Source: Phycicoccus sonneratiae (GTDB lineage Bacteria; Actinomycetota; Actinomycetes; Actinomycetales; Dermatophilaceae). Taken from it: a DNA stretch of 64,000 bases. Position 1 is the stretch's first letter. Each line of letters opens with the position of its first letter. The DNA is taken from positions 248,001 through 312,000 of the forward strand of contig NZ_JAFDVD010000008.1 in NCBI RefSeq assembly GCF_016887965.1. The letters run 5' to 3'. This document shows positions 24,345-34,913 of the stretch, piece after piece. Under the pieces are notes generated by a model. It did not search any database and had not been told where the DNA came from. It was given only the letters and a program-made list of their open reading frames with translations. The position numbers and the translations under genes were made by a program.

Positions 24345-25248
24345 GGGGGTGGGCCTGGGCGAAGGACCGCTTGAGGCGGTCGACGGAGACGTGGGTGTAG
24401 ATCTGGGTCGTCGCGAGCGACGCGTGGCCGAGCAGCTCCTGGACCATGCGCAGGTCGGCTCCCCCCTCGAGGAGGTGCGTGGCGGCGCTGTGCCGCAACC
24501 CGTGCGGGCCGAGGTCGGGGGCGTCGGGGACGTGCGCGAGCAGCCGGTGGACGGCCTCGCGCACCTGGCGGGGGTCGACCCGCCGGCCGCGGCGGCCGAG
24601 CAGCAGGGCCGGGCCGCTGCCGGCCGTGGCGAGGGCCGGACGCCCGCGGGCCAGCCACTCGAGGACGGCCTCGCGCGCCGGGACGCCGAAAGGAACGCGC
24701 CGCTCCTTGTCGCCCTTGCCGACGACGCGCAGCACGCGCTGGTCGAGGTCGACGTCGTCGACGTCGAGCCCGGCGAGCTCACCGACGCGGATGCCGGTGC
24801 CGTAGAGAAGCTCGAGAGCCGCGCGGTCGCGCAGGTGGACGGGGTCGTCGTCGTCCGCGGCGAGTGCGGCGACGTCGAGGAGCGAGGCGGCCGAGCGCTG
24901 CGCGAGGACCGGCGGCAGGGTGCGCCGGCGCTTCGGGGCGGCGAGCCGCAGCGACGGGTCGTGCTCGACCCGGCCGGTGCGCTCGCACCACCGGAAGAAG
25001 GTGCGGAGGGAGGCCGAGGTCCGGGCCACCGTGGAGCGGGCCGCGCCGCCGCGCGCCACCGCGCCCAGCCACCCGCGCAGGTCGGCGAGGGTGACGGCCC
25101 GCAGTGCCGCGTCGTCGTCGGCCCCGACCTCGTCGAGGAACGCGCCCACGTCGCGCGTGTAGGCACGCACGGTGTTCTCGGAGCGGCCGCGCTCGGAACG
25201 CAGGTGGCGTTCGAAGGCGGACAGCACCTCATGGCGGACGACGGTCAC
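24337..25248 (-). CDS. xerC: Tyrosine recombinase XerC
   Basis: XerC resolves chromosome dimers at dif together with XerD. The 303-residue protein has an N-terminal SAM-like core-binding domain and a catalytic domain with all six residues: Arg154 (TGIRVGEL), Lys178 (VGKGDK), His249 and Arg252 ([12 protein letters not shown]), His275 ([10 protein letters not shown]) and the nucleophile Tyr284 (IYTHVS). GTG 25248 was chosen (GTG 25251 also possible). The ribosome site is weak. It follows dprA with a ~145-bp gap and overlaps the downstream membrane-protein gene. Its place next to dprA and its length argue for the housekeeping recombinase, not a phage integrase. Confidence 0.93.
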   Translation of the reverse strand: MTVVRHEVLSAFERHLRSERGRSENTVRAYTRDVGAFLDEVGADDDAALRAVTLADLRGWLGAVARGGAARSTVARTSASLRTFFRWCERTGRVEHDPSLRLAAPKRRRTLPPVLAQRSAASLLDVAALAADDDDPVHLRDRAALELLYGTGIRVGELAGLDVDDVDLDQRVLRVVGKGDKERRVPFGVPAREAVLEWLARGRPALATAGSGPALLLGRRGRRVDPRQVREAVHRLLAHVPDAPDLGPHGLRHSAATHLLEGGADLRMVQELLGHASLATTQIYTHVSVDRLKRSFAQAHPRA

Positions 25249-25393
25249 CACGACACCGTCGCACCGCGCCGTGCGGGACGCAACGAGAACCGCCGCAGGA
25301 ATGGCCGTTCGTCCATGTCGGTGCCGACGGTGTTCCCGCAGGTCGGGGCAGCCGCCGGCCGACCCCGCAGGCCGGCTCGGCGTCGGCGCCGGG

Positions 25394-26533
25394 TCAGGTC
25401 GCCGGCCCGCCCCGGCCGAGGGCGCCCACGGGGGTCTTGCGCCAGCGGCCGGCCTCGACGTCGACCAGGCCCATCGCCTCGAGGACGGCCAACGCGGTCG
25501 GGACACGGGAGGGGTCGGTGCCCGCGAGGACGGCCAGCCGCTCGGGGGTCGCCCGGCGCCGCACCGGGGCCGCGGCCCAGACCGCGTACTCGACGGGGTC
25601 GAGGGCGTCGGTGGGCAGCGGAGGGGCCGCCCGGCGGGGTCCGAGCTCGTCGCCGATCCGGGCGGCGAGCTCGGCGGCGTCGGAGGCGTCGGTGACGAGG
25701 ACCGCGTCCGTCTCGCGGACCAGCTCGTGGCACCCGGCCGACGTCGCGCTCGTGACCGGCCCCGGGACGGCGCCCACCGGCAGGTGGTGGTCGCGGGCCT
25801 CCCGGGCCGTCGACAGCGACCCGGACCGCAGCCCGGCCTCGACGACGACCGTCGCCCGGCCGAGCAGGGCGATGATCCGGTTGCGCGCGAGGAAGCGGCC
25901 GCGCATCGGGTCCGACCCCGGCGGCACCTCGCTGACGACGGCACCGGCCACGGCGACGGCGTCGATGAGCCGCTCGTGGGCACGGGGGTAGGGGACGTCG
26001 ACACCGCACGCGAGGACGGCCACGGTCGAGCCCTCGGCGGCGAGCGCACCCCGGTGGGCGGCGGCGTCGATGCCGAACGCGGCCCCGCTGACGACGGTCC
26101 AGCCGCGGGCGGCGAGGCCCTCGCCGATCTCGGCGGCCACGCGCAGCCCGTAGTGGGTCGCCGCCCGCGACCCGACGACGGACACCGCACGCTCCGAGAG
26201 ACGCGCGAGGTCGGGGTCGCCGCGCACGAAGAGGCAGTACGGCGGGTGGCGGTGCCGGTCGAGCGCGTCGGGCCACTCCGGGTCGCCGGGGACGAGCACG
26301 CGTGCGCCGCACGCGCGGACCCGCCGGGCGATCTCCTCGAGGTCGAAGCCCTCGAGGCGCACGTAGAGCTCGGGTGAGCCGGCGCGCCGCTCGCGGACGG
26401 CGGCCAGCGCCTCGGCTCCCCCGACCGCCGCGAGCGAGCGCACGATGCGTCCGTTCCCCGGCTCGACGAGCGCGGACAGCCCGACCCGGGCCCAGCGGTC
26501 GTCGCGCTCGAGCGGGGGCACGCGGGCGCTCAC
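25394..26533 (-). CDS. dprA: DNA-processing protein DprA
   Basis: DprA loads RecA on incoming single-stranded DNA during natural transformation and is also common in non-competent bacteria. The 379-residue protein has the Rossmann core with [12 protein letters not shown] near residues 118-129, [16 protein letters not shown], and the ARNRIIALL and [11 protein letters not shown] segments. A C-terminal winged-helix (DprA_WH) covers about the last 60 residues. GTG 26533 overlaps the comM stop as GTGA, so translation is coupled. It lies in the yraN-comM-dprA operon behind the paired element at 28512. Confidence 0.95.
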   Translation of the reverse strand: MSARVPPLERDDRWARVGLSALVEPGNGRIVRSLAAVGGAEALAAVRERRAGSPELYVRLEGFDLEEIARRVRACGARVLVPGDPEWPDALDRHRHPPYCLFVRGDPDLARLSERAVSVVGSRAATHYGLRVAAEIGEGLAARGWTVVSGAAFGIDAAAHRGALAAEGSTVAVLACGVDVPYPRAHERLIDAVAVAGAVVSEVPPGSDPMRGRFLARNRIIALLGRATVVVEAGLRSGSLSTAREARDHHLPVGAVPGPVTSATSAGCHELVRETDAVLVTDASDAAELAARIGDELGPRRAAPPLPTDALDPVEYAVWAAAPVRRRATPERLAVLAGTDPSRVPTALAVLEAMGLVDVEAGRWRKTPVGALGRGGPAT

Positions 26534-28077
26534 GCCGCCACCACGCCCTCGGACCGCCGCAGGGTCAGGGCGGTGGCGACGTCGTCGCGCGAGGGGACGG
26601 TACGACCCCCGAGGTCGGCCGCGGACCACGCCACCCGCAGCACCCGGTCGTAGCCGCGGAGCGTGAGCCGGCCGGCGTCGAGGGCGTGGTCGACCGCGAC
26701 GGTGACGGCCGCGGGCAGCCGGTATGGCGGGCGGCGCAGCACGTGGCCCGGGACGAGCCCGTTGACCGCCCAGCCACCCGCGGACCACCGGTCGGCCTGG
26801 GCGGCCCGGGCGGTGAGGACCCGGGCCGCGACCGCGGCACTCGGTTCGCCGGCCTCCTCGGCGAAGGCGGCCCGCCGCACCGGGGGCACGTGGACCCGCA
26901 GGTCGACCCGGTCGAGCAGCGGACCCGAGAGCTTGCCGAGGTAGCCGCGGACGGCCCGCGGCTCGCAGGTGCACTCGACCCCCTTGCCGAAGGCCATCCC
27001 GCACGGGCAGGGGTTGGCCGCGAGGACGAGGAGGAAGCGCGCCGGGTAGCGCACGACCTGCCGCGAGCGGCCGATGACCACCTCGCCGGACTCGAGCGGC
27101 TGGCGCAGCGCCTGGAGCACCGAGCTGCGGAACTCGGGGGCCTCGTCGAGGAAGAGGACGCCGTGGTGGGCCTGCGACACCGAGCCGGGCAGCACCGTGG
27201 AGGATCCGCCGCCGGCGAGGGCGGCGAGCGAGGTGGAGTGGTGCGGGGCGACGAAGGGCGGCGTGCGCTCGAGCACGGCGACCTCGCCGACCGGGGCGAC
27301 GAGCGAGCGGACCGCGTGCACCTCGAGGGCCTCCTCGCGACTCAGCGGCGGTAGGACGGTGACGAGGCGCTCGGCGAGCATCGTCTTCCCGACCCCGGGC
27401 GGCCCGGTCATGAGGACGTGGTGCGCCCCGGTGGCCGCGAGCTCGAGGGCGGCCCGGGCCTCCGGCTGCCCGACGACGTCGGCGAGGTCGACCCCCGGGA
27501 CCGTCGGCCCGACCCGCCCCGGCTGCCGCGGCGCCACCGGCAGCGCCACCCCCTCCGCGGCCTCCCGGTACCAGCGGACGACCTCGGCGAGCGAGGTGGC
27601 CCCGTGCACCGTGACTCCGGGGACGAGCTGGGCCTCGGCGACGTTCTCGCCGGGCACGACGACGTGCCGCACCCCACGGCGGGCGGCCTCGAGGACCGCC
27701 GGGAGCACGCCGCGCACTCCGCGGAGCCGACCGTCGAGCGCCAGCTCGCCGAGGTGGACGACGTCCTGCACCTCGTCGCGGCCGAGGACCCCGGCCGCGG
27801 CGAGCACGGCCACGGCGATGCCGAGGTCGAACCCCGACCCCCGCTTGGGGATGGAGGCCGGCGAGAGGTTGACCGTGACCCGGTGCGGAGGCACGGGGAC
27901 CTCGCAGCTCGCGGCCGCCGAGCGCACCCGGTCGGGGGCCTGGCCGCAGGCGGTGTCGGGGAGCCCGCCGACGGTGAAGCACGGCAGCCCCTGCCCGATG
28001 TGCGCCTCGACGTCGACGAGCGTGCCCACGAGGCCGGTGAGGGCGACCGCGCGGGTGCGCCCGAGCCCGAACGTCAC
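26530..28077 (-). CDS. comM: ComM/YifB-family AAA+ ATPase (Mg-chelatase-like)
   Basis: ComM is a hexameric helicase that promotes branch migration during natural transformation. The 515-residue protein has the N-terminal Lon-like ChlI domain ([35 protein letters not shown]), Walker A in [15 protein letters not shown] (about residues 219-233), Walker B in [11 protein letters not shown], and a zinc-finger-like [20 protein letters not shown]-terminal domain completes it. The GTG start at 28077 overlaps the yraN stop (GTGA), and its own stop overlaps dprA the same way. No other competence gene lies in this window. Confidence 0.95.
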   Translation of the reverse strand: MTFGLGRTRAVALTGLVGTLVDVEAHIGQGLPCFTVGGLPDTACGQAPDRVRSAAASCEVPVPPHRVTVNLSPASIPKRGSGFDLGIAVAVLAAAGVLGRDEVQDVVHLGELALDGRLRGVRGVLPAVLEAARRGVRHVVVPGENVAEAQLVPGVTVHGATSLAEVVRWYREAAEGVALPVAPRQPGRVGPTVPGVDLADVVGQPEARAALELAATGAHHVLMTGPPGVGKTMLAERLVTVLPPLSREEALEVHAVRSLVAPVGEVAVLERTPPFVAPHHSTSLAALAGGGSSTVLPGSVSQAHHGVLFLDEAPEFRSSVLQALRQPLESGEVVIGRSRQVVRYPARFLLVLAANPCPCGMAFGKGVECTCEPRAVRGYLGKLSGPLLDRVDLRVHVPPVRRAAFAEEAGEPSAAVAARVLTARAAQADRWSAGGWAVNGLVPGHVLRRPPYRLPAAVTVAVDHALDAGRLTLRGYDRVLRVAWSAADLGGRTVPSRDDVATALTLRRSEGVVAA

Positions 28078-28460
28078 GACCCGACCCCGACGACGTGCCG
28101 GACCTCCGGCGGGGCGCCGCGACGACAGAGGACGCCGACGACGTCGATGCGCAGGCCGCCCGGGTGCCCGCCACGGTCGCGGACGTAGGCGGCGGCGAGC
28201 CGGCGCAGCCGCATCGCCTTGGCGACCGTGACCGCCTCGACGGGCTCGCCGAAGCCGGTGCCCGAGCGCGTCTTCACCTCGCAGACGACGAGGCAGCCGG
28301 CGTCGAGGGCGACGATGTCGACCTCACCGTGCTCGCACCGCCAGTTGCGCTCGAGCACCTGCATCCCCCGCTCGCGCAGGTAGCGCGCCGCGAGGTCCTC
28401 GCCGTAGCGGCCGAGGCCGGCGCGCGGGCCGGGCGGCCGGCCTCCCGTCGTCGTGTCCAT
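28074..28460 (-). CDS. YraN/UPF0102-family protein (nuclease-like)
   Basis: This 128-residue protein has the UPF0102 endonuclease-like core: [16 protein letters not shown], then [15 protein letters not shown] and [10 protein letters not shown]. The E/D..E-x-K arrangement is that of the PD-(D/E)XK superfamily, so a DNase role is likely but untested. It begins the comM-dprA operon and almost always neighbours rnhB or comM. ATG 28460 is six bases after a poor -10 (TTGGCT); the paired CGTCCACAG element sits further upstream. Confidence 0.9.
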   Translation of the reverse strand: MDTTTGGRPPGPRAGLGRYGEDLAARYLRERGMQVLERNWRCEHGEVDIVALDAGCLVVCEVKTRSGTGFGEPVEAVTVAKAMRLRRLAAAYVRDRGGHPGGLRIDVVGVLCRRGAPPEVRHVVGVGS

Positions 28461-28511
28461 GCCCCGAGCCAACCGGCCGGACCCCTCCCGGCGGCACCCC
28501 CGCGAGGGCAT

Positions 28512-28548
28512 CTGTGGACGACGGCCCGCGAGGCCCCGCCTGTGGACG
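28512..28548 (-). promoter_or_regulatory. Paired CGTCCACAG element upstream of yraN-comM-dprA
   Basis: On the minus strand CGTCCACAG occurs at 28548-28540 and 28520-28512, exactly 28 bp apart. The proximal copy begins 60 bp before the yraN ATG. Spacing, orientation and distance match the element upstream of the M23 peptidase at 22212, suggesting one regulator for both. Confidence 0.6.
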
Positions 28549-28663
28549 ACGGGGGGCCGACCACCGCCCGAACCCCCCGACCGGGTCGTCCCGCCGCGCG
28601 GGCGACCGTGCGAGAGTCGACGGACCAGCCCCGACCGCACGCCGACCCCGAGGAGCCCCCAGG

Positions 28664-30046
<1,383 letters not shown>

Positions 30047-30078
30047 GCCGGGACGCTCGCCGGCACACCCTCAGCGGG

Positions 30079-30393
30079 TCAGAACTCGCCCTTCGGCAGC
30101 TCGAGCTCGGACTTGGCGAGCTCCTCGACGTTGACGTCCTTGAACGTCACGACCCGGACGGTCTTGGCGAACCGCGCCGGCCGGTAGATGTCCCAGACCC
30201 AGGCGTCGTGCATCGTCACGTCGAAGAACACCTCGCCGCCGTCGCTGCGGACCTTCACGTCGACCGAGTTGCAGAGGTAGAACCGGCGCTCGGTCTCGAC
30301 GACGTGGCTGAAGAGGCCGACGACGTCGCGGTACTCGCGGTACAGCGCGAGCTCGGCCTCGGACTCGTACTTCTCGAGGTCCTCCGAGCTCAT
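30079..30393 (-). CDS. DUF2469-family protein
   Basis: This 104-residue protein is the well-conserved actinobacterial DUF2469 family, found almost always after rnhB. It begins MSSEDLEKYESEAELALYREY and contains VVETERRFYLCNSVDVKVR and MHDAWVWDIYRPARFAKTV. It is rich in aromatics, soluble and acidic. Its ATG overlaps the rnhB stop as ATGA, so it is the last gene of the lepB-rnhB unit. Function unknown. Confidence 0.93.
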   Translation of the reverse strand: MSSEDLEKYESEAELALYREYRDVVGLFSHVVETERRFYLCNSVDVKVRSDGGEVFFDVTMHDAWVWDIYRPARFAKTVRVVTFKDVNVEELAKSELELPKGEF

Positions 30394-31145
30394 CGCTCCC
30401 CCACGCTCGTCAGGTCGGTCACGGTCGTCTCGGCGGTCTCGGGCACCGGCCCATCATCGTCCATCGTGCCGGGCAGCCGCCACGAGCGCCGGTGCCACAC
30501 CGACGGTCCGCGGACGCGCAGGGCGTCCATGTGCTCGGGTGCCGCGTATCCCTTGTTGCCGACCCAGTCGTAGACGGCGTGCTCCTCGTGGCCGCCGAGC
30601 TCGACCATGATGCGGTCACGGGTCACCTTCGCGAGCACCGACGCCGCCGCGACCGACGAGCACTTGAGGTCGGCCTTGATCATCGTGGTCACCGGCGGGG
30701 TCGTCACGGCCGACTCGTGCGCGAAGGCGAGCAGACCGACGTCCTCGGGCGCGGTGAGCCAGTCGTGGTTGCCGTCGAGGATGACGAGGTCGGGCCGGAC
30801 CCCGCACGCCGCGAGGGCCCGCGTCCCCGCGAGCCGGAGCGCGGCGATGATGCCGATGTCGTCGATCTCGGCGGCGCTGGCGTGGCCGACGGCGTGGCAG
30901 AGGGCCCAGCGCTCGATGCGCGGCACCATCGCCTCGCGGGCGTGCGGCTGGAGCAGCTTGGAGTCGCGGACCCCTTGCGGCGCGCTGCGACAGGTCTCGT
31001 CGATGAGGACGACCCCGACCGTCACCGGCCCGGCGAGCGCACCGCGACCGACCTCGTCCATCCCCGCGAGCACCCGGTGGCCGTCGCGCTGGAGGGCGCG
31101 CTCGACCCGCAGGGTCGGGCGCTTCGAGCGGGGCGCCGGGCTCAC
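30390..31145 (-). CDS. rnhB: Ribonuclease HII
   Basis: RNase HII removes single ribonucleotides and RNA from RNA-DNA hybrids. The 251-residue protein has the signature AGMDEVGRGALAGPV near residues 27-41 (first catalytic Asp and Glu), ILDGNHDWL (third acid) and SSVAAASVLAKVTRDR. GTG 31145 overlaps the lepB stop as GTGA, and the stop overlaps the DUF2469 start. The C-terminal ~35 residues are a variable tail. Confidence 0.95.
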   Translation of the reverse strand: MSPAPRSKRPTLRVERALQRDGHRVLAGMDEVGRGALAGPVTVGVVLIDETCRSAPQGVRDSKLLQPHAREAMVPRIERWALCHAVGHASAAEIDDIGIIAALRLAGTRALAACGVRPDLVILDGNHDWLTAPEDVGLLAFAHESAVTTPPVTTMIKADLKCSSVAAASVLAKVTRDRIMVELGGHEEHAVYDWVGNKGYAAPEHMDALRVRGPSVWHRRSWRLPGTMDDDGPVPETAETTVTDLTSVGER

Positions 31146-31918
31146 TTCGCCGGCGGGCGCGCGGGCACGCCCGAGAAAGTGTCGGGGTGGTCCGAGAGCC
31201 ACCCGAAGCGGGAGAACGGCCAGACGACCGCCACGGCCCGTCCGGTGATCCGCGCGATCGGGACCGACCCGTCGCTGCCGTCGCCGGCGTCGTCGTGGAA
31301 GCGCGAGTCCTCGCTGTCGGAGCGGTGGTCGCCCATGACCCACACCCGGCCGGTCGGCACGGTGATGTCGAACGTCACCGAGCTCGCCTGGTCGCCGGGC
31401 TTGAGGTACGGCTCGGTGAGCGGGGTGCCGTTGACGCTGAGGCGGCGCTGGGCGTCGCAGCAGACGACGTGGTCGCCGGGCAGGCCGACGACCCGCTTGA
31501 TGAGGTGGTCCTCGGACTCGCTCGGGAGCAGGCCGACGAAGACGAGCGCCTCGTGGACGGCGCCGGAGACCCCGGTGCGCGGGGTCGGGGGCACCTCGCC
31601 GAGCCAGCCGCCCGGGTCCTCGAAGACGACGACGTCGCCGCGCTTGAGGTCGAACGGGCCTGGGGTCAGCTTCGAGACGACGACCCGGTCGCCGACGAGG
31701 AGGGTGTCCTCCATCGACCCCGAGGGGATGAAGAAGGCCTGCAGGAGCCAGGTCTTGACGACGAAGGAGAGCACCATCGCCATGACGAGGACGAGGGCGA
31801 TCTCCTTGACCGCGCCGACGAGCAGGCTCCCCGCCGACCGCCCGGGCCGCGGGCCCTCCACCGCGGGCTCCTCGGTGCCCTCCGGCTCGCTGCCGTGGGT
31901 GCGCTCGGGGGCGCTCAC
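31142..31918 (-). CDS. lepB: Signal peptidase I
   Basis: LepB cleaves signal peptides of exported pre-proteins outside the membrane. The 258-residue S26 protease has a proline-rich cytoplasmic tail, one membrane helix (ALVLVMAMVLSFVVKTWLL), the serine box IPSGSMEDTLL, the lysine box DHLIKRVVGLPGD and box E in GDHRSDSEDSR. Its ATG overlaps the stop of the shorter S26-like gene as ATGA. It is followed by rnhB. A second lepB lies at 54398. Confidence 0.95.
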   Translation of the reverse strand: MSAPERTHGSEPEGTEEPAVEGPRPGRSAGSLLVGAVKEIALVLVMAMVLSFVVKTWLLQAFFIPSGSMEDTLLVGDRVVVSKLTPGPFDLKRGDVVVFEDPGGWLGEVPPTPRTGVSGAVHEALVFVGLLPSESEDHLIKRVVGLPGDHVVCCDAQRRLSVNGTPLTEPYLKPGDQASSVTFDITVPTGRVWVMGDHRSDSEDSRFHDDAGDGSDGSVPIARITGRAVAVVWPFSRFGWLSDHPDTFSGVPARPPAK

Positions 31919-32298
31919 GGCGCGACCGGGGCGCTGGACGTGCTCACCGGGCCGAGCCGGTCGAGCGGCCAGAACCGCCAGACGACCGTGCCGACGACGT
32001 GCGCGCCGGTGCCGACGAGGTCGGTGGAGGGGGTGAGGCGCAGGGCGCCGTCGTCGTCGACGAGCGCGACGTCACCCGCCTCGGCCCGGCGGTCGGTCTT
32101 GAGGACGAGCACGCGGTCTCCTGGCTCGAAGGTCGGCGCGTTCGCGGCCGACGGGACGTGGTACGACTCGACGAGCAACCCCCGCACGAGTGCTGCCGTG
32201 ATGACCCCCACGGCGAGGACGACGAGCGGCCCGGGACGCCGCGACCCGGTGGCCGCCACGGGGGCGGGCACCGGGTCGGTGGCGGGTCGGGCACTCAC
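31915..32298 (-). CDS. S26-like protein lacking the signal-peptidase catalytic residues
   Basis: This is a 127-residue membrane protein related to signal peptidase I. It has the N-terminal helix (PLVVLAVGVITAALVRGLLV), then YHVPSAANAPTFEPGDRVLVL, which aligns with IPSGSMEPTLxxGDRVLV. The catalytic serine is alanine here, and the central lysine-box region is missing altogether. The C-terminal VWRFWPLDRLG matches the LepB end, so it is a shortened, inactive-looking relative. It overlaps lepB by ATGA and has its own leaderless promoter, so it is made just ahead of the active enzyme. A partner or regulatory role is inference; it might also be a decaying duplicate. Confidence 0.75.
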   Translation of the reverse strand: MSARPATDPVPAPVAATGSRRPGPLVVLAVGVITAALVRGLLVESYHVPSAANAPTFEPGDRVLVLKTDRRAEAGDVALVDDDGALRLTPSTDLVGTGAHVVGTVVWRFWPLDRLGPVSTSSAPVAP

Positions 32299-32305
32299 TC
32301 CGTCG

Positions 32306-32311
32306 AGGGTA
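32306..32311 (-). promoter_or_regulatory. -10 box of a leaderless promoter (S26-like gene and lepB operon)
   Basis: On the minus strand TACCCT is followed by seven bases and then the GTG at 32298. This would be the promoter of the whole S26-like/lepB/rnhB/DUF2469 operon. Confidence 0.5.
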
Positions 32312-32354
32312 GTCCCCCGTGCCGGACGGGGCGCCCGGGTGGCCGGCAGGCCTC

Positions 32355-32714
32355 TCAGGCGTTCGCCGGGGTGTCGCGCTTCTCGCGGATCTTGGCGGCC
32401 TTGCCGCGCAGGTCGCGCAGGTAGTAGAGCTTGGCGCGGCGGACGTCGCCGCGGGTGACGACCTCGATCTTGTCGACGATCGGGGTGTGGAGCGGGAAAG
32501 TGCGCTCGACGCCGACGCCGAAGGAGACCTTGCGGACCGTGAAGGTCTCGCCGATGCCCCCACCGTGGCGGCGGATGACGACGCCCTGGAAGACCTGGAT
32601 GCGCGAGCGCGTGCCCTCGACGACCTTGACGTGGACCTTGACGGTGTCGCCGGCGCGGAAGGCCGGGATGTCGCTCTTGAGCGACGCGCGGTCGATCTCG
32701 TCGAAACGCTGCAT
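32355..32714 (-). CDS. rplS: 50S ribosomal protein L19
   Basis: L19 sits at the 30S-50S interface. The 119-residue protein is standard: [29 protein letters not shown], the [15 protein letters not shown] core, and [28 protein letters not shown] near the end. The start is ATG 32714; an in-frame upstream extension is leader. The leader is long (about 150 bases) if transcription begins at the promoter at 32873. Confidence 0.97.
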   Translation of the reverse strand: MQRFDEIDRASLKSDIPAFRAGDTVKVHVKVVEGTRSRIQVFQGVVIRRHGGGIGETFTVRKVSFGVGVERTFPLHTPIVDKIEVVTRGDVRRAKLYYLRDLRGKAAKIREKRDTPANA

Positions 32715-32872
32715 GGTGGTTCCATTTCTCGCGGGCTGCCACAGGTCATCCGCGGTTCTCGGGTGCTGCACGGGGTTCGTCGCGTCCCTCCGGGCCTCAT
32801 GCCGTGGTCGGACCGGGGTCCGGGGCACTCCCCCTGTGGCGGGGGCCGTTCGTCGGGTGGACGCAGCGCCCC

Positions 32873-32902
32873 AGTCTGCCAGAGGGGCGCGGCCCGGCGA
32901 AA
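32873..32902 (-). promoter_or_regulatory. Ribosomal-protein-type promoter of rplS
   Basis: On the minus strand TTTCGC (32902-32897), 18 bases, then CAGACT (32878-32873) preceded by TGG. The core GCCCCTCTGGCAG recurs in the rpsP promoter at 36445, so the two r-protein operons appear to share a promoter type. Confidence 0.5.
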
Positions 32903-32922
32903 TCGACCGGGCGCCCCGGCCC

Positions 32923-32928
32923 TAGGCT
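32923..32928 (+). promoter_or_regulatory. -10 box of a leaderless promoter (FetB-like permease)
   Basis: TAGGCT, six bases, then GTG at 32935. No ribosome site is present. Confidence 0.55.
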
Positions 32929-32934
32929 GCGCCC

Positions 32935-33693
32935 GTGACGATCGACCCCGGGCTGCCCGTCGCCCTCGCGGTGGTGCTGCTGCTCGGCGTCACGGTCGCG
33001 ATGTACCTCCTCGGGAGGTTGCCCCGCCCCGCCTCCCCCGTGCTCTCGATGGCCCGCGCGATCGGCCAGCTCGGCCTCGCCGCGCTCGTCATCACCACCG
33101 TCGTGCGCTCGCTCGCGCTCTCGGTGCTCCTGCTCTGCGTGATGTTCACGATCGCGGTCGTCACCACCGTCCGCCGCGTCGAGGCGCCCGCCGCCTGGCC
33201 GTGGGCGACCCTGGCGATGCTCGCCGGCCTGCTGCCGGTCGTCCTCGTCGTGCTGGCGACCCGCACGGTGCCGCCGACCGGGCTGGCCCTCGTGCCGGTC
33301 GTCGGCATCATCGCCGGCAACACGATGAACGGGCACACCCTGACCTGCCGGCGCGCGTTCGCGGCGCTGCGCGAGGAGCACGGCCAGTACGAGGCGGCGC
33401 TCTCGCTCGGGCTGACCCGGTCCCAGGCGGTCGCCGAGGTCGTGCACCGGCGGGTGCCCGAGGCCCTGGTCCCGGGCCTGGACCAGGTGCGCACGGCCGG
33501 CGTCGTCACCCTTCCGGGCGCCTTCATCGGGGTGCTGCTCGGCGGCGGCACGCCGGCCCAGGCCGCGGCCGCGCAGGTGCTCGTCCTCGTCGGCATCATG
33601 GCCGCGCAGACGACGACGGCCGTCGTGGCCGAGCGCCTCATCGGCCGGGCCCTGCTGCTGCCCGACGACCTCCGTGCCTCCCTGCGGCCCTGA
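32935..33693 (+). CDS. FetB/UPF0014-family ABC transporter permease
   Basis: This 252-residue protein with six or seven hydrophobic helices belongs to the UPF0014/FetB permease family. The hallmark cytoplasmic loop is present: YEAALSLGLTRSQAV, then VPEALVPGLDQVRTAGVVTLPGAFIGVLLGGGTPAQAA. FetB works with the ATPase FetA in iron export, but no ATPase gene is adjacent, so its partner must be encoded elsewhere. The start is GTG at a leaderless promoter. It is convergent with trmD, only 3 bp apart, and I see no terminator between them. Confidence 0.85.
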   Translation: MTIDPGLPVALAVVLLLGVTVAMYLLGRLPRPASPVLSMARAIGQLGLAALVITTVVRSLALSVLLLCVMFTIAVVTTVRRVEAPAAWPWATLAMLAGLLPVVLVVLATRTVPPTGLALVPVVGIIAGNTMNGHTLTCRRAFAALREEHGQYEAALSLGLTRSQAVAEVVHRRVPEALVPGLDQVRTAGVVTLPGAFIGVLLGGGTPAQAAAAQVLVLVGIMAAQTTTAVVAERLIGRALLLPDDLRASLRP

Positions 33694-33696
33694 GGG

Positions 33697-34911
33697 TCAG
33701 CGACGGGGCTTCGTGAGGTCGACGGTGCCGGGGAAGGCACCCTCGCCCGGCACCAGCCGGTAGCCGGCCCGCCTGTACCGGCGGATGTTCGCTTCACTGA
33801 CCCGGCCGGTGTTGATCCACAACGTCGAGACCGACTGCGGCGCACCGGCTTCCCCCAGCTCCAGCAGCGCACGGCCGAGGCCCCGCCCCTGGAGGTCGGC
33901 GGCCACCATCAGCCGTCCGGTCTCCCACACCGACGCGTCGTCGGGGCGCACACGTCCGCGGACCGACCCTACGAGCCGACCCGAGCCGTCCGTGGACGGC
34001 ACGCGCGCCACCCACGTGGTCCACTCCCCCAGCCCGCGCACGACGTCCTCGAGCGCCTCCTCGAGGGGTGGGATGTGCCACGAGCCGGAGATGCGCCCCT
34101 CCTGCATCCAGCAGGCTCGCTGGAGGACGAGCAGCTCGGCGGCGTCGGCGGGGACGGCGACCCGCACGTCGAGGTCGTCGAGTCCGGCGACCGTGGCCGA
34201 CGCGGCCGCGAGGTCGGGGCGGCGGGCTGCGGTGCGGGCCACCCGCTGCTCGTGCCGCCACGCGGCGATGGCGGCGTGGTCGCCGGAGAGCAGCACGGGC
34301 GGCACCTCGCGCACGGTGCCGGAGTCGTCCCACGACGCCGGGCGGGTGTAGACGGGGTACTCGAGCAGGCCGCCCTCGTGCGACTCCTCGACCAGCGACT
34401 CGGCGTTGCCGACGACGCCGGGCAGCAGCCGCCCGACGGCCTCCACCATCGCGAGCACCGCGACCTCACCGCCGTTGAGCACGTAGTCGCCGAGCGAGAC
34501 GACGGTGAGCGGCATCCGCTCGGCGGCGTGGTCGTAGACCCGTTCGTCGAGGCCCTCGTAGCGGCCGCACGCGAAGGCCAGCCACGGCTCGGCGGCCAGC
34601 GCGTGGGCCATCGCCTGGGTGAACGGCACCCCGCCCGGGCCGGGGACGAGCAGGTGCGGCACCGGGGCATCGTCGGTGGTCCCGTCCTGCACCACGTGGT
34701 CGAGGGCGGCGGCCCAGGGTTCGGGCTTCATGACCATCCCGGCCCCGCCGCCGAACGGGCTGTCGTCGACCGTGCGGTGCCGGTCGGTCGTGAAGTCGCG
34801 CAGGTCGTGGACGTGGAGGTCGAGCAGGCCGTCGCGGCGGGCCTTGCCGATGAGCGAGAGGTCGAGCGGCGCGAGGTACCCGGGGAAGATCGAGACGACG
34901 TCGAGGCGCAT
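33697..34911 (-). CDS. trmD: tRNA (guanine37-N1)-methyltransferase fused to a GNAT acetyltransferase
   Basis: TrmD methylates G37 of tRNAs reading CNN/GNN codons and prevents frameshifting. Residues 1-~245 are a SPOUT-fold Trm[47 protein letters not shown], and [11 protein letters not shown]. The usual EDS motif with the catalytic Asp reads VEESHEGG, so the base position is Glu. After a short linker, residues ~255-404 form a GNAT acetyltransferase with the acetyl-CoA loop [11 protein letters not shown]. TrmD alone is ~240 residues. The gene follows rimM (2-bp gap). What the GNAT part modifies is unknown. Confidence 0.93.
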   Translation of the reverse strand: MRLDVVSIFPGYLAPLDLSLIGKARRDGLLDLHVHDLRDFTTDRHRTVDDSPFGGGAGMVMKPEPWAAALDHVVQDGTTDDAPVPHLLVPGPGGVPFTQAMAHALAAEPWLAFACGRYEGLDERVYDHAAERMPLTVVSLGDYVLNGGEVAVLAMVEAVGRLLPGVVGNAESLVEESHEGGLLEYPVYTRPASWDDSGTVREVPPVLLSGDHAAIAAWRHEQRVARTAARRPDLAAASATVAGLDDLDVRVAVPADAAELLVLQRACWMQEGRISGSWHIPPLEEALEDVVRGLGEWTTWVARVPSTDGSGRLVGSVRGRVRPDDASVWETGRLMVAADLQGRGLGRALLELGEAGAPQSVSTLWINTGRVSEANIRRYRRAGYRLVPGEGAFPGTVDLTKPRR

Positions 34912-34913
34912 GC

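Noticed and set aside
24337-25248. The tyrosine recombinase as a mobile-element or phage integrase
   Set aside because: Length, motifs and position next to dprA fit housekeeping XerC. I saw no tRNA-associated attachment repeat or phage genes.
28074-28460. YraN as a Holliday-junction resolvase
   Set aside because: The motif pattern supports only a nuclease-like fold; no evidence of resolvase activity in the sequence.
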